A DNA stretch of 64,000 bases, taken from the NCBI GenBank assembly GCA_032358165.1, contig JAALGY010000008.1, forward strand, positions 62,001 through 126,000, written 5' to 3'. Positions 12,034 to 23,100 of this stretch are shown piece after piece. This stretch comes from Diplosphaera chodatii (lineage: Eukaryota > Chlorophyta > Trebouxiophyceae > Prasiolales > Stichococcaceae). Under the pieces are notes generated by a model. That model had not been told where the DNA came from. It did no database searches and saw nothing but the letters and a program-made list of their open reading frames with translations. Position numbers and translations under genes: made by a program. Position 1 is the stretch's first letter, and each line of letters begins with the position of its first letter.

Positions 12034-14507
12034 TCAGAAGTCCGGCAGCACGATGAACTCGCCATCCCCCATCTCCCTGACGCCGTGCGCCCCCGGGATG
12101 TGCTGGAGCAGCGGCTGCAGCAGCTCCACCCCCCGCCGCCGCTGCTCTGCGCTGAGCGGCACGTACGGCAGCCGGAACACCGGCTTGACCAGGCCGCACA
12201 TCGCGAGTGCGGTGTTCACCGCGATGGGGTTGGGCTCCACAAACATCCAGCCCATGAGCTCCTGCATGCACAGATCCCATTCAAGAAGACGCTGTTTCAA
12301 AAACAAATTGTGCATGCCTTACCCACTAGGATGACTGTGAAATGTGTTGTGTTGTGTTGCTTTGTGTCGGGCTGACAACATGCTGCTGCGGCAGGGACCC
12401 AGGGGTCGCTGCTGACAAAGGGGCGTCAGGAGGCGGGAACAGCTGCGTCAAGCAGGATTACGGCCTCGGTTTGCCCATTCGGACACGTGCAACCGATACA
12501 TCAAGGTGTAGCTGGGTTTGGTGGTGTGGGTGCTGCAGGTGACTGCGCCGACAGCCCCGACCTGCAGCGCCTGGTTCTGCGCGTCGTCCCGCTGCCGCAT
12601 GAGGCCCGCAAAGAGCCCCGGCACCACGTTGCTGGTCACGCTGATGACGCCAGCTGCGCCGTGGTCGTGCACCGCCGCGTGCGCCTCATCATCGTTACCG
12701 CTCCACGAGGCGATGCCCGAATCCGTGTAGCCCTGCAGCAGGAGTGCAGGGTTCCAGCAGATCTCCGCATCGCAAGTTTCGCTGCACGGTGCAACGGCAG
12801 ACTCTGAGTGCCTGCTGTGCCATGAGCAACACACAACCGGGTCGGGATCCGGTCGGTGCAGCTATAATTGTACCCTGACCACTATGCAGCGGGCATCGCT
12901 CTGCGGCTTGATGGCTGTTTGCTGCACTCCTCCCAAGCTCACATGCACGGCTGGCGTCTGCTGCAAACTGCTTCGCACTCTGCCAGCTACAGTTCACGAC
13001 GGCACCTGTGTCAAATGGTCGCCGGCGCACTTCTTCACGCACAGCAGGTCTGATCACACCTATATCACCTTTCACAACGTTGATCGGATGTTGCTAACCC
13101 GAAGTCGGCACCTGTATCCGCTGGTTGCCGGTGCACTCCTTGACGCCCAGGAAGTTGGCATGGCCCGCCATGTCGGCGATCACATCATTCGGGATGTCCT
13201 GCGCTGTGCGCGCTGGCACATTGTAGATGATCGCTGGGCCCAGGTCCAAGCATGCCTGCAGGCAGGGTTGAGCGGCTGGAGCTTCTGGTATTCTGTCTGG
13301 CAGCGCAGCGCCCAAAAGCACCATGTCGAGCATGTAAGAGGGAATTGAGCGTGCTTCACACGGATGCTGCTGTCATCTCTGGTGCTCCAAAACCGGACAC
13401 AGCTGCAGAGCACAGCATGGATATTGTCGAATCCCACTGCAGCAGCTGCTTGCGCGCCTGGAAGTGCCTCCGCAGGCCGGTTGCGCTGGTCTTGCCGTAG
13501 TACGGGTTGATCTGCAGCGCGGCATGCATGCCGACGGCAAAGCCCTGGCTGGTCGCGTGCACCGCCTCCCGAGTGCTGTTGGAGCCGGTGTTGCCGATGA
13601 CGCGCACCTCGTCACCAAACCTGCGGACGCAGGGGGTGTCAGGGAACCCTGAGGCGGTTGCTTGGAAGCCTGGCGCACCTCAGAACCTGAGTTGTTAGGG
13701 AATCCTGAGGCATCTGAAAGCCCGGCGGAGCTCAGAAACTGGGTTGGGGCTGTGGCATGCCAGTGCAACCGTGGCGCATGTCGGCGTGGCTGACCGGCAG
13801 GCCAGCGTGTTGACAGTGACACGGACCTAGATGCTCGTCTCGACATGCGCTGTTTTGCAGGCGTGAGCAGCTGGATGTGGGACAAGGACCGACGCCGCCA
13901 GGGCCATCGCAGCGCATCTGCATTGCCGCCCCACCTGTAGACGGTGTGCGCGATGAGCATGATGTGCTCGTCCCAGGACATGAGCTGCCCCTCGCCCGTT
14001 GTGCCGCCGATGATGAGGCCCTGCACGCCATTCTCGATCTGCAGGCAGCAGCGACTGCCAACGCGTCAGGAAAACCGCTGACCGTTGCAAATGCCGCTGC
14101 TTGCTCTGGCCACCGTGCATGCACCGCACATGATCGCCGCCCGCTGCCGTGTACTAGGCAGGCCAGCAGGCCAGATGACCAGGTGACATCACAGCATGCA
14201 TTACCTGGTGCTCGACAAGACGGTCGAATGTGGGCAGATCGAACTTGCCGTTGTCCAGATACGGCGTCTTTATGGCCGTTATGAGCCGCGTCTGCTTCAG
14301 CTGGTCTGTGGTGACCTGCTCAATGAGTCTGGCCTGTGTTCTGAACGCTGCACGCTGCCGTTGCCTATGCTGCCTGTGACTGATGTGCCTGACTTGCAAG
14401 TCGGCGGCATGTCGGCGGCTGCTCAAAGACTGCCCTGTGCTGCTGTAACCCAGCCGAGAGCCCTCTGACAGGTGCGACATGCTGATGCCTGCCTGGACTG
14501 GCAGCAC
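12034..14507 (-). CDS. DHDPS: 4-hydroxy-tetrahydrodipicolinate synthase (DHDPS), plastid
   Basis: Condenses pyruvate with aspartate semialdehyde, the first committed step of lysine synthesis, in the plastid. Six exons: 14507-14205, 14038-13935, 13620-13458, 13255-13112, 12732-12562, 12261-12034; they total 1113 nt (370 aa plus stop) with all phases closing. The first ~60 residues are Ser/Arg/Gln-rich and fit a transit peptide. Visible signatures are [11 protein letters not shown] (substrate-binding Thr pair), [12 protein letters not shown] (catalytic Tyr), FLGVKECTG (Schiff-base Lys) and the plant-type end [28 protein letters not shown] closely follows plant DHDPS. Intron 3 has a GC donor (CTTCCAG|GCGCGC): only this junction restores [10 protein letters not shown] at the length of plant enzymes. 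Plant enzymes are feedback-inhibited by lysine; that is family knowledge, not seen here. Confidence 0.95.
13641..13748. repeat. 56-bp intronic tandem duplication
   Basis: Unit 1 begins AGGGAACCCTGAGG at 13641 and unit 2 begins AGGGAATCCTGAGG at 13697. Both continue through GAAGCCTGGCG/AAAGCCCGGCG and CTCAGAAC/CTCAGAAA. Lies in DHDPS intron 2, ending close to the exon 3 side. Confidence 0.65.
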
Positions 14508-14857
14508 CGCAAGTGTTAGTACGTTGTGTGTAAAGTACCAGCTTCAGGTGTCGGCGAGTCAAAGGTGACCGGCGCTGCGGCAAACTATCAGGTACACAAA
14601 CTATCGTGAGCCTCTGCAGCGATGGCTAGAGCGTAATAGATTTCAGAATGATGTCATTTTGAGCCGCTGCACCTCTGGCAACAAGCGCACGTGCCTATAA
14701 CTAATGTGCTTCCTGCAGCTTGGCAGGTGTGTCTTGGACGCTCCGTCGAGACGGCTTGCAGACGTTTGTCTGCGAACTGTCCATCATGCAGATCCGGTGG
14801 GCTTGTGTCTTAATGAATCGATGACAATATCCTGGTGTAACTCATTCACGTGCCAAC
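14508..14857. other. Divergent promoter region
   Basis: A 350-bp spacer between the DHDPS start (-) and the next gene (+). It must contain both promoters or share them. No convincing TATA box; relatively AT-rich around 14590-14700. Confidence 0.45.
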
Positions 14858-16606
14858 ATGCTGGGACGCTTGATCCGAGTGCCTCAGCAGCAGCGCATCG
14901 TGAGCACAAACTGGCCTGCCCAGAGAGCCGCGGCTCAGAGGCCGGCCTGCACCAGGCTTGGATATGCTGTGAATCCATTTGCTGGCCAGATTAGCAGGAA
15001 CCGCCAAGTCGAGCGAAAGGTGCGTGGGGCATTGCGCCGTGCAGACTCCTGTTGCGCAGGCGATTGCCTGTCGTTATGAGCTGTGACGTTGCTTACGGCT
15101 TGCTCAACATTGTAGCAAGAACTTCGTGTCATCGTACGCTGCAGGCCAAGCAGAGCGACTACTTCAAGCGGGCAGAAGACGCCCGCAAAGCGGGGCAAGT
15201 TTTCCATGCAGACACAATTATTGAGATGGTGCTCGAGCTGAACAAGAAGGACGCAACGGTACGTAGGCATACCAGCAATGCACAATGACGGATCGACATG
15301 CACTGCCCTCATGTGCAAAGCTGCTGCCGGTGCATGTATGTCACTCCACATTGTGCAGCACCTGCGCCTACCTCACGTCACCATGCTGAGCACGAGTCAC
15401 GCATACCCCTACTTGTCTGGGTGCAGATCGAGGAGCTGAGGGAAGAGGTGGGTTGCTACGTACCATGGACAGCACCACAGGCTCAGCTGCGCTACACATC
15501 ACTCATGAGTCAATGCCGCCGCTTGCAGGTTCTTATGGTTATGTGCCCCTGTGCAAAGAGAGACTGCTCATCAAATACTTGTACAAAAGATATCATCTGT
15601 GCGCAGCTCGACCAGACGCGGGACAAGCTGGCTCAGAGGAGCCGAGCACTGTTATCATCGGACCCGACCGATCTGAGCATTGTCCCGATATTCTACCCTG
15701 CAATGGCGGCTGAGTTGCGAGGCGACAGGTTCAATGCTTTCGGCTTGCTCGGTGTGTCATGGTGCATGCTTTTTGTGCTGCGAGGGTCTCTGCCGCGCTG
15801 TACATACTCCTAGGAGTATGCAGGCCTGCTATATACGTGGTGGCATATTGTTGTTCCTTGGACGCATGCATCAGATATGCTCGCCATCTTCGTTGATGCA
15901 CTGCCTCGCGACTGATAAGATCATGCTACGGTGTCCATGCGCAGCAATGGTGGAGGCACAGGAGTATGCTTGCTTCAAAGAGGATGACATGTTGAGGAAG
16001 GAGATCATGGACTGTTGCGAGCCAGATTTTGAGCCATCAAGCCTGTACGACGTGCTGTCCTTCTTGTGGGAATACATCCTTCGAACACACCCCGGGCTTT
16101 CCCACCGTGTGGAGCAAGTCTGCGGCTACGGGCTGTCGTCGTCTGACGCGGCAGAGTTGTGAGTCAGATGTCTGGCTTCATGCAAGCGATGCAGCGTCAT
16201 GGAAAGCCCTGACGTGTATGGCCCTGCCCTGATTGTGTCGGTTGTGCAGAATGGTGCATGTGCACATATTGGGAAGAGAAGATCGGCAGGTGTGCCAACA
16301 TCAGGTCAGTGATGAGATCCCTCTTGTGATGTACACAGGCTGGCTGGTCTACACGGGCAGTTGTCTCCGCTCAGACTCTCGCTCAGCAGCCTGCAAGCGG
16401 CAAGCACTTCTGAGGTAGTTGTCGGCGTACCCTACCCTCTCAATCAGCAGGATGCTGGGCTGCTGCAAGCCGTCAGTGAGGAGCTGTGCGCCATTAATGT
16501 CAAGATCGTGCCATATACTCGGGGGCAGTGGTCAGAAGATTTCATGAAGCGGAAAGAAGCGGAGAGCAAAGCCAAGTTTGGTGGTGCAGCCCAACCAGGA
16601 CCATGA
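14858..16606 (+). CDS. Unrecognised protein with probable organelle presequence
   Basis: Start ATG at 14858 opens an Arg/Gln/Ala-rich, acid-poor N-terminus (MLGRLIRVPQQQRIVSTNWP...) like a mitochondrial or plastid presequence, ending at donor AAAG|GTGCGT near 15019. Further exons are about 15145-15258 (AKQSDYFKRAEDARKAGQVF), a 21-nt microexon 15427-15447 (IEELREE), 15606-15728 (LDQTRDKLAQRSRALL, then IVPIFYPAMAAELRGDR), 15944-16159 (FEPSSLYDVLSFLWEYILR) and a last block from about 16385 with VVVGVPYPLNQQDAGLLQAV and VKIVPYTRGQWSEDFMKRK, ending at TGA 16604-16606. The junctions between 16160 and 16385 are unresolved. Exons are less GC-rich than in neighbouring genes. I do not recognise the family; no membrane segments or cofactor motifs are visible. 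Confidence 0.7.
15803..15820. repeat. 18-bp perfect palindrome in intron
   Basis: CATACTCCTAGGAGTATG is its own reverse complement. It lies in an intron of the unrecognised gene, between the exons ending at 15728 and starting near 15944. Confidence 0.8.
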
Positions 16607-16626
16607 TGACGGCCGTCTGCTGATGT

Positions 16627-16631
16627 TTACA
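16627..16631 (-). other. TGTAA polyadenylation motif (minus strand)
   Basis: TTACA on the + strand, so TGTAA reading leftward, 84 bp beyond the MenA stop. The convergent spacer to the neighbouring gene is only 108 bp, so the two 3' UTRs probably overlap. Confidence 0.45.
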
Positions 16632-16714
16632 ATACATGACGATATGTCAGATATTGAAGCAGTTGCTGCTCATCAAGGTGTCTAATTGACGACGTTAACC
16701 CAAGCATGATGTTG

Positions 16715-19381
16715 CTATACAAAGGGCGCAGTGCGCCGTGCCCATGTCAGCCCCGCTGCAAGCGCCAGCCCGAAGGGCGTGTGCCACTTGATGGCGTACT
16801 TCTTGAGCGGCCTGCATATGTGCAGCAACGTTTGTGTGTTGTTGCTGACCACCTATAGTGATGCAGGGAGCATGGCCAAGGAGAAATGTGCCCCAGCTCC
16901 AAAACTCTTGCCATAACTTCCACCATACACGTGCGCGGTCCTGCGGCGGCCTCAAGCTTCGGGCACACATACAGTTTGTCGGCAACATCACGGCAACTGG
17001 CCATCCCTACCTGATGGCCTCGGGCACCAGGCGGTGCCGTGCGCAAAATCGCAGCAGCTGTGCTGCGCCGGGCAGCGAGGCGACTGCTGCAGCTAGGCAG
17101 GCGGCCGGCAGCCACCCCGCAGCGACAGAAGCCGCCAGCAGCAGGTACGGCGCCGCCACTATGGCGCGCAGCGCCTGAAGTATCAAGCAGCATCGCAGTG
17201 GTCACACGACCAATCCCTGGTTTACGGAATGCAAAATTTGGCATTGTGACACGAATGCCAGGTGAGCAGCATCATGGGTGAGTGTCATGTTGTCGATGCA
17301 GCCAGACGCGCCAGCCGCCAGCCACTTCCTGTCAGCAACCATGCAAACCCTGCTCCGGCAGACCCACCCCCGCACCTGCAGCCCGCGCTCGGGCCCCAGG
17401 CGCACGAGCGGCGACAGCTTGCCGGCGGCCGCGTCACCCTCGATCTGGTGGAAGTGGCTGCAGAACAGCACGCTGGCGACGGTGATGCCGACCAGCGCTG
17501 ACGCCGCCCACACCGCCGCCGGCACCGCCTGAGTAGCGGCGGCCTGCCCCGCCTGCACTGGGGATCGGACTTCAAAGCTGAGCAGCACTGCGTGCTGAGG
17601 ACTGTGGCCAGCGGCCCAATAGCATCACTGCTGTCCACGCCGCTGCAAGCGCTGCACTGCCAGCGGCCACCCCATCACCCTGCTCAAGGCTTGCCATGGG
17701 CGGACTTGCACACCAGCAGATGTGGGCGCTGACGCTGGCGAGGTTCAGCGGCAGATGCTGCGCCGCGGCCGCACCGCTGATCCGCTGCACATGTCACGGC
17801 GAGATGGAGGTGAAAGAGCAACAACTGCACATAGGTGCCGCAGGGGCCGCTCACGTGTGCGAGGTAGAAGGCGGTGGTCGACAGCGGGCCGAAGGCAACG
17901 AAGCAGATGGGCTCCCCCAGTCCCTTGTAGCTCAGCCTGCGACACCGGCGCAGCACACCGGTCACGATGTCAAACACCTCACACCGCACAGCTTGCTGAT
18001 GAGGCAGCGGCCAGGGCCAGGGGGTGCGCAGCTGTGCAGGGGGGCGGGGTTGACCTCGACCAGGGGGACTGACCTGAAGGGCGACCCCTGGTACATGTAC
18101 CCCATCGCCAGCGCCGCGCCCAGCAGCTGCAGCGGCCGCGCATCCCCCTGCACGCAAGCAGCTGGACGTTACATGTGGCACTCTGCAGTTTGGTCCCAGT
18201 TGGGGTACGCTTCGGCCGATGACAAGCGCTCGCGGGGATGCGGAGTGACCAACTGATGTTCTGCGTGCGTCTGGCATGCCGAGGTTACTTGCCAGCCGGC
18301 CTGACCCACCGCCACAGGCAGGCTGCGGGCAAAGATGGCGAGTGCCGCCACGAGAAAGGCATTTGCGGTCCACAGTACGGCGTTCTTATTGCCCGTCAGA
18401 TTCACCACGCTCTCGGGCTTGGCGGCGTCCACGCCCATTGCGGCGTCAAATGCGTCATTGCTGCAGGGGGGACACACTCAGGTTCAACACTCTGCCGGGC
18501 TGCACACGCTTCCGGTGGCTACAAACCAATGAGCGGCTCAGGCTGCGTGCGATCCCCTGAATGAGGCGGCCAGCGAAGCGCATGCACTAGATCTACCGAC
18601 GAGTCTGTACCTGAGGTTGAGCCATGCGATGGTGCAGATGGAGGCCGCCGTCAGCGCCCAGTACCGCCCCGCCGCAAAGATGCCTGTCTGATAGTACGCA
18701 AGCGCCGCGCCCACCTGCAGCCAGCATGCATGGTAGCTCATGACGCTCTGAGGCTGTGGGGCAGCCCTGCCCATACCATCAGAGTCCTGTGACAAAGGCC
18801 AGGGCCTGTGTCTCACGCTGCACAATGCAGACGCAGTCGTACGAGAGTGCTACGAGGTCAGGACCAAACACACTCGTATTGCAACAGCTGTAGAAGCTTG
18901 CGACGAGGCTCACCAGCACGGGGATAATGCAGACGGTGTACATGGGCGGCTTGACCGCCGCAAACCACAGCTGCCGACGGGTGAGCCCCGTAGCATCCAT
19001 GGCCGCCTGCTGCGCCTCCTCCGGGTCTGGCGCCACCAACACGCCGTCACCGCCGGCAGCTGATGATTTGGCATCTGCCGCCGCGCCGCAGGGCCCTCTC
19101 CGCAGAAAGCGCACCTGCCGAGCTTGCGGTCTGCTGGCCGCTGCCACTCTGCACTGCTGCTGCCGGCTGGAAGACTGCTCTGAGAATGCGGGAGACCTGG
19201 TGCTGCTGCGAAACGGCTGATCGACTGTCCTGCAGTCCTGCCTGTGCATCCTGCCCCCGGATGGTCCGCTGCACCTGCCGCCAGCCAGCATGCATGCAGG
19301 TTGCTGCATGCTGCACAGCGGGCGCCGCGTGATGTGCATCATGCAGACCGCAATCGCGTGCAGCGATGAACCGTGAGACAA
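16715..19381 (-). CDS. ABC4: 1,4-dihydroxy-2-naphthoate phytyl/prenyltransferase (MenA/ABC4)
   Basis: UbiA-type membrane prenyltransferase of phylloquinone (vitamin K1) synthesis, which supplies the photosystem I electron carrier; expected in the plastid envelope. Visible in order: an Arg/Ser-rich N-terminal presequence, LTRRQLWFAAVKPPMYTVCI, ALAYYQTGIFAAGRYWAL, the Asp-rich prenyl-diphosphate motif NDAFDAAMGVDAAKPESVVN (plants have NDVYDFDTGADKNKMESVVN), YMYQGSPFR spliced to LSYKGLGEPICFVAFGPLS, then LFCSHFHQIEGDAAAGKLSP, and a C-terminus KYAIKWHTPFGLALAAGL ending at TAG 16715-16717. Several hydrophobic segments fit a 7-9 helix membrane protein. The order and motifs match plant ABC4 and cyanobacterial MenA rather than tocopherol phytyltransferases. 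The start at 19381 is the longest possibility; internal Met codons could serve. Confidence 0.9.
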
Positions 19382-20185
19382 CTTAGAACAGGTATCACAG
19401 CATGTAAGGTAGCTGTCAAGATCCTGCAGTGCGCACGCAGCGTCTCAATGCAGGTTTCGAAAGTGGTCGGTCAGACCGGTGCAGACTCTGCTGCATTAGA
19501 CGCTGCTCAAGCCGGCGAGCCGATGCAGGTGCACAAGTGTATCTAATGCCGCATGGCGAGGCTGGGCTGCCAGAGCAAGCACATCTGCTGAGTCATGCTG
19601 AGTCGGCGACATGCATGAGTGCAACCTCTCGCAGCGTGCAGCGTGCCATAGATCAATGTCCTGCCGTGGACGTAGGCTCGAGCGTCGTGGCGGCGTCCCT
19701 CCATCGCGGCGTTGACTGCAAGGCCCTGAGCCACCGCTGTCGACTAAGTCATCAGCGCAGCGCACTGACATTTGCCAGGTGCACGGTGGCAGTGTTGATC
19801 TACATCAGTCAAATACATCCAACAGCCTCCAGCTCAACTGCTGGTGTCCAGTTCCAGTCCTCAGTGTCATCCACAAGGTATGTGCCTGCACAAGTGGTCC
19901 ACCTGTGGTGTGCGCAAGTCAACCGGCGCACAGAAATGCACGTGACACCTGGGCAAACGCATCCAAGATATTGATAGATGAGCGACGTCTCTCAGGCAGC
20001 AGTCATGCTGGTGTCAGCTGGTTGTGGTCTGCACCAACGCCCCGTATTGCACAGCACAGCCGCCAGGTGGCAGGCTGTGCCGACGGCCGCTGCCCCCTAC
20101 ACCTGACATTGCATCGAGGCAGCAGTGCGCGCTGCCAGCCCAGCCGCTGACGGACGCTTGCTGTTTTGTGCAGCAGAATCCCGTC
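19382..20185. other. Divergent intergenic region
   Basis: Between MenA (-) and the TRP-like channel (+). It holds both promoters and 5' UTRs. Open frames here lack recognisable exons. No repeat seen. Confidence 0.5.
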
Positions 20186-23100
20186 ATGACGGAGGCTCAG
20201 CAGCCGCTGCTGCCTGGGAATGGCGGTGCCGATGGCGGTGCCGACGCCCACGAGTCGTCTGGGGCCGCGGCAGTAGAAGCTCGCCTCGAGGCACGCTTCT
20301 GCCGTGCCCCAAACTCTTGCTGCCGCTTGCTCTGCCTGTCAAAGCAGGGCGCTGAGTGTGCACAGACAGCCGGCTGTCACAGCTCTGCTGACGCCACTGC
20401 CATGTGCCCTGCACAGCTCGGTCTGATTGCGTGCGACCAGGGCACACTGCCAAGAGGGCTGCTGCATCAGCACGCAGAGATGTCGGTTGCTGCTCCGTAG
20501 GTACACCCTACTTTGTGTCAGCTGCTTGCTGGTCACGAGGACAAGTGGGATCCATGACATGTTGTGCCGTTGCTCTGCACAGGCGGGCCTCTCAGCGGAG
20601 GCGGGCGCGGTGGACTTCGAGACGCTGCTGCGGGACGACCCGGACCACGTGATCGAGTACCTGGCCAACCGGGGCACCAGGCTGCTGGGCACCTTCATCA
20701 CGGAGGTGCGTGGGTGCTGGTAGCCCGAGGACCGCGGTTGACGATAGTGCAACATGTTGGCAGGGCTGGCCAGCCAGTTGGCAGCGTGCGCGAAACATGC
20801 GAGCAGCAGCACAGCAGCGCCCTGCTTGTAGTATACAGCATCGGCGCAGCTGCCGCTACTCCATCTACTCCATCCACCCAGCGGCGCAGCCCCTCGTCAG
20901 CTGCGCATGCCCGCAGCTTCGGAGTAGACCGTCCGATGCAGCTGCGAGGTGAGTTGAGACGCCTCAACAACTGGGTACACCTTCGTGCAGGACACAGAGG
21001 TGCTGCCGCTGCTGCGGGACGGCACCATCTGGACGCTCGGCGCCGACAGCATGGACGCCGACTACGAGCGCATGTGGCGGGACTACCTGGCGCACGACTC
21101 CTACAAAGCCAAGGGTGCGCGTTGCACGATCTCTCACGTCAGCAGCCAGCAGCCAGCAATTCTCGCTTTGCAGCAGGCTGCGCCGTAGGGTGCAAGCCGG
21201 CTTCAACATCAGCAGCATCTTGTGTGTGGATTGCAGACCCACATGGCCTCGAAAGCGCGCCAACGTGAGGCTAGTATACACGACGAGGCCCTGCAACTGA
21301 TGTACATGTGCCGTGCGCGCTGCAGGGTTTAGCAGCAAGGTGGAGGTGGAGGCGCACGTGGTGACGATCCGCAACGCGGCGCTGCCGGACGACCGCGGCA
21401 TCCTCAACCCGCTGGTGGAGAAGTGGCAGGACGGGTGAGAGTCCCCTGACACCTGGTGCCTCGACACGCCGGCATGCTGATGAAGCCTTTGGCGGACTGC
21501 GGCGCCGCGTGGGCATGGGTTCAACTGCTCGAAGCCGCGGCTGCTGTCCAGCAGCTGCGCTCTGCGGCTATGCACACGTGCCTCACAGTGAGACGAGGCT
21601 GCACCACACGACATGTCGTGCGCAAGCGAACGCTGCCGAGCAGGCGGCTGTGATGGGCAGCGTCGTGATCGCGCAGGACGCTGAGCACCAAGGCATTCGG
21701 GCTGCCGGCGGTGCAGGCGGTGATAACGCACAAGTGGGACACCTGGGCGCGGCGCGTGCTCGTCTGGGAGTTCGCGCTGTACCTCATCTGGCTGCTCGGC
21801 TTCCAGGCCTTCATCATCCTGTTCCAGGTGGCCAATGGCAGAAACCTGTTAGAAACAAAGCCCCCTCTGGAGGTTTCGGCGTACCTCCAAGGGCTGCTGG
21901 GCTTTCAAGCAAACGTGGCTCTACCCACTGCGTATTTCTGCGTACCTCAAAGCTTCCATGCAGGAGGCACTGGCCTGCGGCCAGCTTCTAGGTTTAGTGT
22001 GCACAGCCCGGGCGACCGATTGGCCGCATGCTTGACTCCTGCCTGCCATCATCTTGTTGCATACACCCATGCTGGACGGCAGGCAGCCCGGCCAGCAACA
22101 TCGGGTCGAGGTTGGTGCCGGATGCCGCTCACTGTGCGCACCATGCTGGCGACATTGACTGGCGCAGCTGCATTTTCTGTAGGACGAGAACCTGCACCTG
22201 AGCATCCGGCAGCTGGCAGGCACCGCGCGGGGCGCCGCCACCATCGCCTCGCTGATAGTGTCGCTGCTCGGCTTCGCGCCTTTCCTGTACATCGAGGTGA
22301 CCTCGTGACTTCCAAGCTTCTGTCGCCGCACCCTCTGTGGCCGGGTAACAACTGGTAACACGCATGGCGGACATGGTTCTTGCAATGTTACCAGAGTGTA
22401 CACACCGAACATCTATCTACTCTCCGTCGCCCTGCATGACGCTGCCAGCAGCCACTGCCCAGCAGTGTCCGTTTGCCTAGCCTGATGTACAGCTTCAAGG
22501 TGTGGCCTCAGACGTCCTCCATGGACATTCATGAGCGGCTGGCATGCGTGATGCCTGATCGCCTGCAGATCTGCACTCTGGCGGAGTACGGCATCGGCCG
22601 CTGGATCAACATCTGGAACCTGCAGGACACGCTGGCCTTTGTGCTCCAGGTACAATTGCACACCACATGCCACAGTAAGACAGTGTGAAGCTATCAATCC
22701 ATCGTGAGAAGCGCATGAGAAAAGCATGTCGCCAGTTTTCTCCAAGCCCATATCTCAACAGCATCACTGGCTGCTCAACTGCTGACAAGCAAACTCAGTA
22801 CCCTACTGCCACCTCTGCTCTGCCCCTCATGCAGGTTGTCATCGCGGTGATGTACTTCACCAGATGGCACGTCTCCAGTGAGTTCCTGTCAGTCGCCATC
22901 GCATCTCAGGTAACCAGGCGCGTGCAACATGGCGGCACTTTGCTGCAGGACACAGTCTGCCCGCCCACATGCACCCTGCTCAAGCCACCTGCTGCAGTAC
23001 ATGGTGACGCATTTGCCGGGTGGTCTCAAAAGAGGCGATGCCATGGCCACACATTGTTCACGGTATCACACCTATGTTCGACCCTTTGCTTGACAGGTGC

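Noticed and set aside
13100..13500. DHDPS block as two separate genes because of the apparent frame break at 13458
   Set aside because: The break disappears with a GC donor; the fused [10 protein letters not shown] has exactly the plant spacing.
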